The notes under the pieces were generated by a model, which had not been told where the DNA came from, did not search any database, and saw only the letters and a list, made by a program, of their open reading frames with translations. A DNA stretch of 64,000 nt from Roridomyces roridus (Eukaryota > Basidiomycota > Agaricomycetes > Agaricales > Mycenaceae). Positions within the stretch are counted from its first letter, which is position 1; each line of letters starts with the position of its first letter. Of the stretch, positions 24,175-35,316 are shown piece by piece. The DNA lies in contig JARKIF010000009.1 of NCBI GenBank assembly GCA_029378245.1, positions 1,426,001-1,490,000 of the forward strand, given 5' to 3'. A program made the position numbers and the translations under genes.

Positions 24175-25265
24175 ATGTTGCGCTTCTTCTCGAGAATCGT
24201 CTGCGCCTACTTCGCTTTCCTTCTACCCTCTTTCCAGACCTTCAAGGCTCTTTCTCATCGCCCCCTCTCTGAACCAGACCTCGAACGGTGGTCCCAATAT
24301 TGGGCGGTCATCGGCGTTCTCGTTGCCTTTGAATATCTCGCAGAATTTCTTAAAATGGATTCGACTTAGTCGATGGGTGCTCGCTCCGAGTGCGCGTTCC
24401 CGGCCGGCGATCAATACGATCGAGCCTTGATCGAGCCCCTCTTCTCATCGACACAAAATCTGAAATGGTCCACCAAGAAATGGATGTCGATCAACGCGCC
24501 TCGAACAGCAGTACAAGAATATGTCGTTTTCATCGAGAAAGAGCCAGGTTTGAACGAATTTGAAGCCCTTCTTTCCTCCAGACCATGCCAGCCACCGCGC
24601 GGAAAGTTTGTTCGTGTTTTCCCTCCCATCTCAGCCCTCCGCCTCGTCACGTGAAATGGGAGTGCTTCGCTTCGCTCGCAATCAGCTGGTCCGTTCTTCC
24701 TTGCGCAGCAGTCGCCATCGTATCCTCATCTCCGCAGGCTGCCTCTCTACTTCGAGCTCAAGACGGTATTGGTCCTCTTCCTGGCCTTACCGCAGACCCA
24801 AGGGTCCACGTACATCTACCAAACATATCTTCAGCCCTTCTTTGCCCAGAATGAAACCGAGTTGGATGCAGGTACCGCTCTTTCTTCTTCTGCCCGAGTC
24901 GGCGATTGATTCTCCCTGCAGATATTATGTCTTTCCACACCAAGACCTTTGCTTTTGCCCAAAATCAATTGGCCGCCTTGTGGCAGTTTGTCATGAACGC
25001 CATGAACAAGAACGCGGCGGCCGGGCAGCAAGCCGCTCCAGGCGCGCCCGCAGCAGGCATGAGCTTGGACTCTGCGATGGGCTTATTCCGGGCCTATGCA
25101 CCTTCAGTGCTGAGCTCCCTTCGCCCAGCTGCCCCGCCCGCACCTGGTACCCCGAGCCCTGCGCCCAGTGCTGCGTCGAGCGCCTTTGTTTTTGGGGCTT
25201 CCACTCCTCAACAACGCACTCCAGCCGCGACTCCTCCGGCCTTTCCCGAACCTCAGCACTTTTAA
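24175..25265 (+). CDS. HVA22/TB2/DP1 family (Yop1-like), interrupted
   Basis: The first segment (24175-24369) encodes a typical N-terminal half: RFFSRIVCAYFAFLLPSFQ, then WSQYWAVIGVLVAFEYLAEFL. The second half resumes at about 24681 with ISW, then from 24738 LPLYFELKTVLVLFLALPQTQGSTY, and continues after the intron 24872-24921 into an Ala/Pro-rich tail ending at 25265. Family members are reticulon-like hairpin proteins that shape tubular ER. Between EFL and ISW, which should be adjacent, lie about 340 bp without usable splice signals, and the first segment hits a stop at 24367. The copy may be broken, carry an unusual intron, or contain an insertion. Confidence 0.6.
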
Positions 25266-25344
25266 ATCTTGGCAAAATGGTACTGTACAACGGTAATACA
25301 AGATGGTCCATAGTTACATTCCCTTCCATAAGTTATCGTGTCAA

Positions 25345-28300
25345 TTAGAAACCAGCGCGGTGGCGACGGAAAGCCGCCTCGACGTCCGTTGCAGTGTAGT
25401 CTAGCGTAACACCACTGTCAGTGTAGCACTGAGAAATCCTCTTCATCATCAACTCGGTGATCCTCTGCAATTCTTCCTCGCACGCCTTCCACACGCCGAC
25501 CATGACGGTTCCAGGGGCAATGCCTCCGCTTTCTTCCGTGGTCGTCTTCTCGGAGGCTTCAGTGAAATGCTTCTCCACTCGTTTGAACAGCGCGTCAACA
25601 TGCTTGCGAACGTCTTTGGCGTTGTACTCTTTGACGACCTTTTTGAGCGCAGATTTGTTGTAGTTGGCGTTGGTCGAAACCTCGGAGGGCGCAGTCGTCT
25701 TCAAGAGGCGTTCTACACCCTCGAAATAATCCTGAAGGGGGTTCACATCTTTCGACAGCAGCAACGCATGTTCACTCACAATGAGTTTGCCAAACGGACG
25801 CCGGAGAACAATCTTGACATAGGCGCCAAGGTTCTCGTCGTAGATGGCTTCGGCCTTTCGCAAAAATACGGTGACAGATCCGATTTCAATCTGGGAGGTT
25901 TCCGCGACAAAGTGGTGCATGTTTTCTGTCGTTGGTCAGATAAAACCCCGGCCAGAAGAAGGATCAGATACGAACCGATGAGGATGACGTGGTAATTGAG
26001 CTGGCCCTTGTCTTCGCCTTCTCCGTCCATTTTGGCCATTTGTTTGAGAGACTCAAACATGGATTGGACGATCCGATCATATGCAGCATCAACTGTTGCA
26101 CGTATCTCCAGAGAATCGGCACCGATGAGTTGACTCTCGACAAGAGAGATATAGACAGGGAAGTGCTTCACGAAATGAACCACACCATTCCGTTTCTTAC
26201 TCGTCAGCTTGGTCTGCTCGACACCCTTGATTTGCTCGTTCTAAAACGAGTTGAGAAGCCGTAGGATAATAGAACGAGCCACCCACGATGTGCCGATCGA
26301 AAAGACCCTTGAGGCGCATTTGTTGTTTCCCGAGGGCATTCAGAAGGAATGCGTTGCCTTTTTCGTCAGCCTCCGCAATAAAACGTTCAATGCATGCCAG
26401 GAGGCCAATGATCTGCCTGTAAGAGAGTGAGCAAACCCTCCAGGCTAATACCTTTTACGTACATATTGTCCTTGGCCAGCGCGTTATCCAACCAGTTCTT
26501 CAGCTCCTCTGGCAGGAAGCCGAAGATAAGCTCCATGGCCCCACGAACCAACTTGACCGTTGACTGGCTGAGACCCACACCACGCGAAGCTTGTCTCCGG
26601 AAATAATTATCCAGGCTCATATAATCAGCGAAAGTAAGTGCGGCATCGTTGATTTGCAGGAAATCAGCAATGAATTCGTCTTCTCGGTAGATTAGGGGTG
26701 CGATCTGCTCAAGGACAAGGCCAAACACCTGCCAAAGCAAGATCAGCTCGAGAGAACTTGGATAAGAATGGGTACCGGTACCTCGGAAGCCCTCTTGCCG
26801 TCGGCGGATTTGTCTTTGTCCTTATTGCGCGCATCCATAGGTGACCTCATTATGGTCCCTGCACGGCGCATTCCAGTGGCACCTCTGGCATAGGCGCCGG
26901 CCGTTGGAGTGGGGCCAAAACCTAGAGACAATGTCAACGAGAAAGAAGAACCCTGGAACTTTTACACACCTTGATCTAGGTCCTCCTCGACTGCTTTACG
27001 AACGGAAGTGATGTATGCAGACAGAAGGGCCTTGATCTGGCTGCTGTGGAGCTCGCTGACAGCCGAGAAATAGGCCTGGGGGGATTAACACGGTGAAGGG
27101 AACATGCATTACATCCAACGTACCGCACAAAGCTTCGCATAGACCTTCTCGTCCATCTCTTTGAGGTACAGCATAAGCCCCGCATAACGCCCAAGATATT
27201 GTTCTATATCTTGGTGGTTCAACATCTTGGGCATACCACGACCCTCCTTCGTCAAGCCGTCGTTGCTACCCAGGAGCATTTGAGCCTAAGATCGATGAAT
27301 GATTGCTGCTTGAAGACGTCGATCAATTTCACAAACCTGGGCGGTGAACATGATGGATAGGAAGTCGAATATCCGCTTGCAGAATTGGGCATTGTGGGTG
27401 CGGTACTCCTGCAGTCGCTCCATTGTTGCAGCCATGTCTTTCAACTAATTGAGACACGAAACGTTTGGAGCACGATCGAATATACCTGTGTCCTGACCGG
27501 CTTGCAGCGCCTTGTACAACTCAGTAGATGCCTCCTCTAGGCGCTGTATACCAGCTGATTTCTCCAGGGACTCTTGTGTTAGAGTCGCCAGCGCGTCTTT
27601 ATCGACTTGGACGGTTTGCTGTTTGAACTTGAGTACATCAGTTAACGGATTAGATGAGTATAATGCACCAGGAGATTCTCCAATTCTGCCAAAAGCGCAC
27701 GCTGATTCTGGGTTTGGACCTGCAAACCTCGGTTCTGGGATTGGATATACGAGATGTCGTCCCCGACGGCCTGTGCATATGTTTATTAGGGATCGAGCAA
27801 AAGAAGGACCTTCTCACATTGAGATGAATCTTGTATGACGAGACAAGACTGTCCATCGAGTCTAGTTCAGATAAAGCTTCGTCCATATATTTTAATACAA
27901 CGTCTATGAGGTCGTCAGACTCCAGGAAGGAGTGAATATTGGCCTACGGCAATGGTCACAAAAGATCGAAGAAAGCAAACAAATAAAGGACCTTGTCAAG
28001 TGCCATTAATTCATCCACCAGTCTCGCCTCGATTAGGTCAGCGGCACCACTTGACGATTTACGACCTATAACATCGTCGATAGCCCACTCGTAGCCTTCG
28101 ATCATTTCCTCGACGTTGGACATCATCGCCTGGACAGTTTCTTCCTCTCCATCTGGGTCATTGGAAGGGCCTGTTATTAAACGATCTAGCGCGACTTGGT
28201 TTCCAGGATCGAAGAAAGAAACGCGAGCATTTTGATCTCGGCGGGAAGATACACCCTCGACCGGTGGGGCGACGGTTGCAGAACGTTTCGTAGTTCTGGG

Positions 28301-29296
28301 TCCCGGCGAAGGTGCTCTCTGAGACTCGACAGCGGTAGGCTGTGACCTGACCGCTAAGCTGTCCGAAGAAGCATTGCGGTCGTCGTTGTCGACTAGTCGC
28401 GGGCTTGCTGATGTTGTTTGGAGGTTGACGGACGGTACTTGGCTCGAGGTTGTTGAAGCATTTGAAGGCCGGCCGGGATTCCGTGTTCGTGGCGGCTGGG
28501 GAGAGGTAGAGGGGGGAGGAGGCCTTGGAGCTGTACGACTCGATGCATAGCCACGAGTCGAGTTGGTAGGGGAGGAAGGTCGCGACGGTATCCCGTTGCG
28601 AGATTGAGAGCGCGGCGGAGGAGGGGACGGGTTCCGTTCATCAATTTGAGACGGCGTGGCTGCCCGTTGGGCGGTAGGAGGTCGCCTGGGTGCAGCAGAA
28701 ACGCCGTTGGTGACGGGCTGTCTCACAGCTGAACAAAGTCAGGCAACGGCACGCTGGATAGGTTGTTACATACGAGCTGGAGCATCATCCAGGCCGTCCA
28801 ACTGCAGAGACGCGTCTGGAAGAACAGTACGAAATAACCGAACAACGGCTTCCAGGAATTGTGACTGGTCTGGGGGATTCTCTGTCTGCCACCTGTAGGT
28901 CCTGGAGAGCGTGATATTGAAAGAGAGCGGCTAGGTTCAAATTAACTTGAAGAATGAACAGGACGAGCACGGAGAGTACATTGATGACCTGCAATCCACG
29001 AAGTTCTGCTAACCGCCAAGTCTTGCCGACCGAATACGAGCCGTTCGTATTTAATTTCGATTTGTGCAGGAATCCGTTTCCATTGCTGGCCTCTGAGAAC
29101 GGTCATGGTTCAAGCATCCGGCGGAAAGACTGAACGCACGCGATAGAAGAATGTATCGAGGTTTCCTGCCTCCACCCTCAGCGCCTGCATCCTCCCATAT
29201 TTTGACATGGGACACATAGGACTCTTCGAGCACACCATTTGCGTTTCTTCGCGAGAAGACTGATTCGATTATCCGTTCCTTCGTTCCAGAGCTCAT
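25345..29296 (-). CDS. SEC3: Exocyst subunit Sec3
   Basis: The start MSSGTKERIIESVF leads into the Sec3 N-terminal PIP2-binding PH-like domain (SYVSHVKIWED, GRKPRYILLS, SVGKTWRLAELRGLQVIN, YRWQTENPPDQ). A Pro/Ser/Arg-rich linker follows (about 28250-28700), then a coiled-coil part (KANIHSFLESDDLIDVVLKYMDEAL) and the long helical C-terminal Sec3 domain (FKQQTVQVDKDALATLTQ ... GYIPGTVMVGVW-like ... EAAFRRHRAGF). Sec3 marks exocytic sites and binds Rho GTPases and PIP2. More than a dozen introns all join in frame. It is the second exocyst gene in the window after the Sec8-like gene at the left edge. The next gene is divergent. Confidence 0.85.
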
Positions 29297-29330
29297 CGTG
29301 TCGCGCCAGTCTCCTCGTTGAGTGAGGTCG

Positions 29331-29339
29331 ATATATATA
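29331..29339 (-). promoter_or_regulatory. TATA-like element of SEC3
   Basis: An alternating AT run (atatatata) lies 35 nt upstream of the SEC3 ATG at 29296. Its closeness would allow only a very short leader. Confidence 0.3.
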
Positions 29340-29569
29340 CGCCGGAAGAAGGATATGATCGGCAATCAGGCCTCAAGTTCTTGTCTCCGTCTCCTTGTAC
29401 CTCTTTCTCTCTTTGCACGCTTCGCTTGCTTCCACGAGGCTCCGGAATACAAGAACAAGGGGCAGTTAAACGCCTTTCTTTCACATACGGGATCACAGCG
29501 GTTGCCTCCTGCTGCTTCGCTTTTTGTCAAGGCATTACAATAAGCTCCTTGTCTCTTTGTGAACGCGCC

Positions 29570-29577
29570 TATATAAG
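29570..29577 (+). promoter_or_regulatory. TATA box of the homeodomain gene
   Basis: TATATAAG lies 60 nt before the ATG at 29637. Initiation 25-30 nt downstream would skip the out-of-frame ATG at 29578. Confidence 0.45.
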
Positions 29578-29636
29578 ATGCTGGCGAAACGTCTCCTCTC
29601 CCGAAACTACATTATATCCCCTGCGCCGGTCGCAAT

Positions 29637-30357
29637 ATGCACACTTCCCTGGACCTGCTCGCTGACGCCGCCGACGCTCAGCGCTCTTACGACTCTTATG
29701 ACCCTGGCTACATCTCTTCATCCTGCCCATCGAGCCCAGAAACCCGACCAACACGTTCCGTCGTCGCTTCATACCCGCGTCATCTGCGACCGCGAAAGGC
29801 GGCACACAAGCCTCTCAAAGGCTCGCGTGTCACCGTGAAGAAATCCAAACCTGAACTCAATGCTCGGCGAAAAGAGTTGCTTGACCGTGCATACGGGATC
29901 AAGTCACTCGAGAACTCTCCCGTCAACGAGCAGCAACTCTTTGTGCTACGTACTGTTTATAACGAAGTGCGTCCCGCCTCTTTGATCATACGCAGCCTCT
30001 GACGACCGAGGCCAGATTACGATGTATCCTACAGAGCCGTGGTTGGCCCTGATGGCGGTCGTCTTGCACAGATCGCTACGGCAGGTCAAAAACTGGTTCT
30101 CTAATTGCCGACAAAAGAATGGCTCAGGCGAAGCGATGTGCTCCGACACTTTGGTAAGTTGAGTCGACATAGCGCTACATGGACTAACGGATACTCTACA
30201 GACGGATGTCGGGGAGCGAGTACGTCTACGACCGTCTGCCATCGAATTGTGCCAGTGGTCAGACGCATTCTTTGAAGAGGTTATCATGATCCTCAATTTC
30301 CGAACTGCTCGCCAACTCCACTGGGAGCGCACTCGGGCCAGCAACCAATGTACTTGA
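29637..30357 (+). CDS. Homeodomain transcription factor
   Basis: Three exons (29637-29966, 30016-30153, 30202-30357) encode 207 residues. The homeodomain spans roughly residues 85-145: helix 1 around NEQQLFVLRTVYNEI, the loop MYPTEPWLALMAVVL, and recognition helix VKNWFSNCRQK with the diagnostic W-F-x-N-x-R. The first intron falls just after helix 1. The C-terminal part (VRLRPSAIELCQWSDAFFEEV) is typical of a homeodomain group I recall from mushroom-forming fungi. No partner homeodomain gene lies next to it, so it does not look like a mating-type A locus pair. Target genes are unknown. Confidence 0.75.
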
Positions 30358-30487
30358 TACCCATAATGTACTCGCCTCTTTACTGTACTGTAAAAGATCT
30401 GTGTAATGTGTATTCGTAATGTGTAAAGGCGGCATAGCCACGAGATCCCTTTCTCCTCTCCCTCAGCCTGCGGGTGGGCCCTAGGCC

Positions 30488-31904
30488 ATGATTCGGCTTG
30501 TACTCTCTTCTGTGGGCTTGATCTGGTATTCCGCCATCTGGGCTATCGGCTTGGTGGGGTGTTCCGCGGCGTGAGTGCACGAGGGCCGCGTTGGGCGTAT
30601 TATTAACACACGTCTAGGCGGAAGCGTTATAGAAACCGCCCCCGTTCCCCTCTGGCCTCAGCAGCGGCCTCATCTGTCCCAGGGGTTTCCATACTTCGCC
30701 CTCTCAAGGGTCTCGACACGAATCTCTACGAAAACCTGGAATCCACATTTTTGCAAGAGTACCCCAACTATGAGATTATTCTCTCCGTGGCGGATGAAAA
30801 TGACCAGGCCCTCCCTATCGCAAGGGAACTCACATCCAAGTACCCCCATGTCAAGTGCAGAATTATAGTCGGTTCGTTGCCTCCAGTTCTTGCAACTCAA
30901 ATCTCACCTCTGCTGCAGGGGAGGAAAATGTGGGTACAAACCCCAAGGTCAATAACCTCGTCCGTCCATATCGAGAAGCTGCCAACGACATTCTCTGGGT
31001 CATCGACTCTAATGTCACCGTTCATCCGGGCACGTTGGCACGCTCTGTCGATGCCTTGGTGGGTTCACCCACCGCCCCGGCAAAGAAACGCATAGCTCTC
31101 GTCCACCACGTGCCCTTTGCCGTCGTGACAGAGTCCAGAATAGGCTCCAGAATAGAGGAAGCTTTTCTCAACACCAACCACGCCAAAATGTATATCGCCA
31201 TCAACACCCTGGCAGTGGATTCGTGCGTGATGGGGAAATCCAACCTCTATCGCCGGTCAGACCTGGAACGCGTCATCGGTTCGTTGAAGCCGCCCAGCCC
31301 GAATACACCTCAATCCGGGCCACGCGGGCTACCTGCATTCGGCCGCTTCCTGGCCGAGGATAATATGATTGGGGCGGCATTGTGGCATGAACTAGGCGAT
31401 CGGCACGAGTTGTCCTGTGATGTCGCGAACAATCTGGTCGGGAACATGACCCTCATGGATTACATCCGTCGGCGTGCTCGTTGGATTCGAGTGCGCAAAC
31501 ACATGGTCCTGGCGGCGACATTGGTCGAGCCATTCACCGAGTCGGTCGTGCTTTCTATCATTTGCGCTTCCAGCCTCAATTATCTCCTCGATATCTCCCC
31601 GTGGATCTCCATATTCGCGCACTTTGCTGTCTGGATTTATGTCGACCTCGACGTCTATGCCTCTATCGCCGGGCACCCGTTGCCGGCCGCTATCCGATGG
31701 GAGTTTGCCGCTCCATGGGTCGCCCGGGAGTTGTTGGCTCTGCCCATATTCCTCTTCGCTGTATTCGGGAGCGAGGTGACTTGGAGAGGCCGCGCTTACA
31801 CAGTTTTGCGTAACGGGGAGGTCGCCCGAGCAGAGAAGACTCTTTCCTGGTTCCAACGGCTTCGGAAGCCTAAAAATTACGATCCACTAGATACGAGTTT
31901 GTAG
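30488..31904 (+). CDS. Ceramide glucosyltransferase
   Basis: Exons 30488-30570, 30618-30871 and 30919-31904 sum to 440 residues. The N-terminus is one membrane segment. The GT21 catalytic signature is present: SVADENDQA (D1), WVIDSNVTV (D2), FLAEDNMIG (D3) and RRRARWIRVRK, the (Q/R)xxRW motif. Further hydrophobic segments close the protein. The enzyme makes glucosylceramide from UDP-glucose and ceramide on Golgi/ER membranes; fungal glucosylceramide affects growth and morphogenesis. The stop is only 13 bp from the stop of the convergent TatD gene, so the transcripts must overlap. Confidence 0.85.
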
Positions 31905-31917
31905 CAGGGCATGTATT

Positions 31918-33202
31918 CTATTGTATGGTACTAATTGCGTCCAAATGGAAGAGATCCATGGTATTCTTGAACGCCACTTCGGCCACAACTTGGAGGGGAA
32001 CATCATGCAACTGGGAAACGATCCAGGCTACTCCTCCAACGGCGCAGGGTTCATTTCTGCCCTTGACTGTTTTGCCCAGAGTGAAATTTTCCGGTTTGGT
32101 CGAAGGCGGGAAATATAGTTCGCGATGCAGTGGTGGGAGGGAGGCCAGTTGGTGTTTGGATGCATGGCCTCCGGTCATGGAGCACCACGGTGCGTCTAGA
32201 GGCTATCTCAGAGAAGTTTCGAGGAAAGTAATGCACAGCTACCTGTTTCCAGCATCAACCTATCGAGACGGATTGCTTTAGCTACGTTGAGATTTTCGTT
32301 CGTCTTCAAAGAACATCCGTTCACGCCAATATGAAATCCCATGTCCATCTGGCAGCAATGAGAACCGATCCAACTAACGCTCAAGACTCACTAGCTCGGT
32401 CATTTCCTGCAGCGACCCGGTGAAACTGTGAACAACACCGCCGCCACCTGCACCGAATCCCTCCTCGCGCAGGATTTTTACAAAATCGGTGTGACAGGCG
32501 CGGCTGTGGAGAAAGAGAGGAAGATTGTATTTTTTGCTCAGTGATAGTTGGACTCTGAAATATTTTTGCTGGATTTCTGCGCTTGCAAAATGCAAACGGT
32601 CATAGTCTGATGGATGGGAGCGCAGTATGGGACACAGTGGAGCGTTATACCTAAGCCGCATTCACCGACGGCAACCACCCGACCCTTTCCTTGGAGGTTT
32701 TCGGCGATGAGTTGGTCCAAAGCGGCCAGGTACGCATCAGGACCGCCCTCGAATTCCGTAGACCGTGTTGGATGACAACCCACAGTGCAGTAGAAGCCCG
32801 GGCCTGAGAATGATTTATGGACAAAAGTCATTATTGTTGGATTAGTGTACCCAGTTCCTTGGCCAAATTCAACGCTTCTTGGGATTCGCTGAGACTTGTC
32901 CCTGTTATAATCATCCCTTCGACGCCGGCCTGGCTTGCCCGATCGAGGACAGCAAGCAGATCGTCTTCATGCTTTTTCTTTGAGTGATACGTGCCTCTGA
33001 AAACGGGATCGGTGAGATTAATCGCAATGTCGATAAAGGTAGGACTCGGTCGGGAAACCGGCGGGTTGGTCATGCTCGATCGAGCTGAAGATGGAAGAGA
33101 CGGCTTGAGAACGCCAGAGACCGGTGGGCTGGCCATGCTCGATCGAGCTGAAGATGACAGACGCGACTTGAGAACACGAAGAGCTGTCCGGGATCCCGAC
33201 AT
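31918..33202 (-). CDS. TatD-type metal-dependent deoxyribonuclease
   Basis: Five exons (32851-33202, 32651-32803, 32392-32606, 32243-32348, 31918-32195) give 367 residues. TatD motifs are clear: FIDIAINLTDPVFRG, MIITGTSLSES, TVGCHPTRS, VVAVGECGLDYDR, PLFLHSRACH, VVHSFTG, GVNGCSLKT, LMLETDAPWC. These carry the metal-binding His, Glu and Asp residues. Yeast Tat-D has 3'-5' exonuclease and endonuclease activity linked to DNA degradation in apoptosis. The N-terminal extension holds two 21-residue copies of a Ser/Arg-rich repeat (residues 10-51) and could act as a mitochondrial presequence. That targeting idea is inference. Confidence 0.85.
33050..33175 (-). repeat. 63-bp tandem repeat in the TatD N-terminus
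   Basis: Two adjacent in-frame 63-bp units encode VLKSRLSSSARSSMASPPVS and VLKPSLPSSARSSMTNPPVS, each plus one residue. The core catgctcgatcgagctgaag is identical in both. Confidence 0.9.
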
Positions 33203-33323
33203 CAGTGGCGATGCAGTTCCCCTTGCCGCTCTCTTTCCCGAGACACACAGTAATCACATTCGGAGATTTGTACCTCCTCCATCGTATAAGTAACGCCCAG
33301 GAAACGTCCGTTATCTGCGCACC

Positions 33324-34998
33324 ATGGATCGTGTCAAACAGATTGCTGCCCACTTTGCTCCCAAAGGTCTCGCTGCTCTCGAACGCAAGAGCCCCGACGA
33401 TGTGGTGTACGACGCGCGACTCCACTCCTTCCTCCTCCGACTCTGAACCCACTGTTTAGGATCACCTTTGCTATGCGCTCGCCCCTTTGCAAGGCCGGTA
33501 AGGGTGGCTTCAAAGACGCGAGGTCAAAAGATGGACCGACTAAATGTCTCAGCTGACAATATGCATACAGGACGGACGAGTTGATGCTCGAAATGTTCAA
33601 GGTTTTTGCATTCTTCCACTCGCGCGATAATCGCCGACCGTTTCTAGCATACTGTCGCCCATTCCGAAGTCGATCCCGCTCTCATTGGCGACATTTGCGT
33701 CGGCACGGTCCTTACTCCCGATGCAAACTACCATGCCCGAGGAGCTGCCTTGGCCGCTGGCATCCCCGAGTCCGTCCCGATACAGACCATCAACCGTTTC
33801 TGCTCCAGTGGTCTCATGGCGGTATGGTTTAATCTCATACCATGTTGTTATCTCAATGACCTCAGGTAACTGCGATTGCAAACCAAATTCGCACCGGCCA
33901 AATTGAGATTGGGTTAGCCATCGGTGTCGAGAGCATGTCCGAGAAGTAAGTTTCACAACTGGGACAAGTTGTTGAACTCACCACCGCCAGTCCTGACAAG
34001 GGAGGCCCTTCCCAGAGTGAACTCATTGCGGCCAACCAGCCGTCGAAAGACTGTATTCAGCGCATGGGTATGTGCCTGCTGAGCTGTCTCGCTCGATTCA
34101 ATCTAAGGGACGTGCAGGTTGGACCTCGGAGAACGTGGCATCCGACTTTGATGTTTCGCGCCAAGATCAAGACGCCTATGCGGCACTTTCTTTCCAACGT
34201 GCAGAAGCTGCCGAGAAAGCTGGATACTTTGAACGCGAAATCATTCCCTTTACCGTGTTCCGCAAAGATCCCACTACTGGCGAGCGTACGAGGGTCACCA
34301 TCACCAAGGACGACGGTATTCGGTACGGGACCACGGCAGAGTCCCTTGGCAAAATCCGCGCAGCTTTCCCCCAGTGGGGCAAGGGAGCAACGACTGGAGG
34401 GAACGCTAGTCAGATCACCGATGGGGCTGCATCTGTGCTCTTGATGACACGGAGAAAGGCAGAAAGTCTTGGTCTCAAGATTATCAGCAAATATGTTTCG
34501 ACGGCAGTAACCGGCGTTTCTCCGCGTATTATGGGAGTAGGCCCAGTCTATGCAGTGCGGATGGTCCTTCAGCAGACCGGACTCACCAAGGAGGACGTCG
34601 ATCTCTTCGAAATTAACGAGGCATTTGCTTCGCAGTGCCTGTATACGTGCGTCGTCATCTTGAAATCTCAACGGCAAACTGACTTTTCACACCCAGTGTT
34701 CGCGAACTCGCCCTCCCTATGTAAGAGTTTGCCCTCGCTGCTTGGACACGTGTCTAAATCGACTGCAGAGACAAAGTGAATGTAAACGGTGGAGCGATAG
34801 CATTTGGACATCCCCTAGATGAGTTGCTTCCCCTTTCACGGTTGGAGCCGCATCTGATTTTTTACCATACGTTGCACAGGAGCACGACAGATTGCGACGG
34901 GACTGAACGAGCTCGAGCGTCGGAAGGGCAAGGTGTTGGTGACAGGAATGTGCATTGGGACAGGGATGGGCGCTGCAGCCGTCTTTGTTAGAGAGTAG
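33324..34998 (+). CDS. POT1: Peroxisomal 3-ketoacyl-CoA thiolase
   Basis: Ten exons join to 409 residues if an abnormal intron at 34819-34879 is removed. The N-terminal RVKQIAAHF (residues 3-11) fits the PTS2 peroxisomal signal, as in yeast Pot1. NRFCSSGLMA carries the acyl-enzyme Cys, EINEAFASQ and GHPL the catalytic His region, and GMCIGTGMG the second Cys. The enzyme does the last step of beta-oxidation. The odd point is exon 9: the family motif GHPLGATGAR reads GHPLGAR, and the presumed donor after it is ATGAGT instead of GTGAGT. Without splicing there the frame runs to a stop at 34991 and loses the second catalytic Cys. The gene is divergent from TatD (121 bp between ATGs). Confidence 0.8.
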
Positions 34999-35316
34999 AG
35001 TACATTTGATGTGTAGACAGTAGTGGCGGCTCAGGAGCGGCTTTAGTGTTTCATCAAAGAGTGACAGCTTGTTTTGCTTGAGCACATTGTCCCTCTCTCC
35101 GCTCCTTCACACCCTCCGTTCGTTCGACGCCGACACCTCGTCCCGTCCATCTCTACGTCCCTCTCAACGCTCAAAGGCATCGTCCGTAAGTGTCAAAGAC
35201 TGGTTGCCAAGCTCATTTTTCTGATTGTTCCGTGTTTGTATCCTGCGGCTGCGCCCTCTTACCTTTAACCTCTTCCTCGTCGTCCTCAACAGTACCGCAA
35301 CGAGAACTCATCCGCC
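34999..35316. other. Intergenic region
   Basis: These 318 bp lie between the thiolase stop and the Ser/Ala-rich protein start. The second half is pyrimidine-rich (repeated ctccct/cgtcc runs), common before fungal start codons. A small 5' leader intron is possible but not demonstrable. Confidence 0.4.

Larger units (their letters stand above)
29297..29636. other. Divergent intergenic region SEC3 / homeodomain gene
   Basis: The 340-bp region contains TATA-like elements near both ends (29331-29339 and 29570-29577) and no conserved coding sequence. An ATG at 29578 opens an 86-codon frame that overlaps the homeodomain start out of frame. Confidence 0.5.

Noticed and set aside
24338..24740. A 3-nt exon (ctg) joining the two parts of the HVA22 gene
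   Set aside because: It can be made to fit GT-AG rules, but the result (STYW before LPLYF) replaces the conserved ISW and a 3-nt exon is improbable.
29637..30357. Homeodomain gene as part of a mating-type A locus
   Set aside because: No divergent partner homeodomain gene, no mitochondrial intermediate peptidase gene nearby, and the C-terminal half is of a different homeodomain group.
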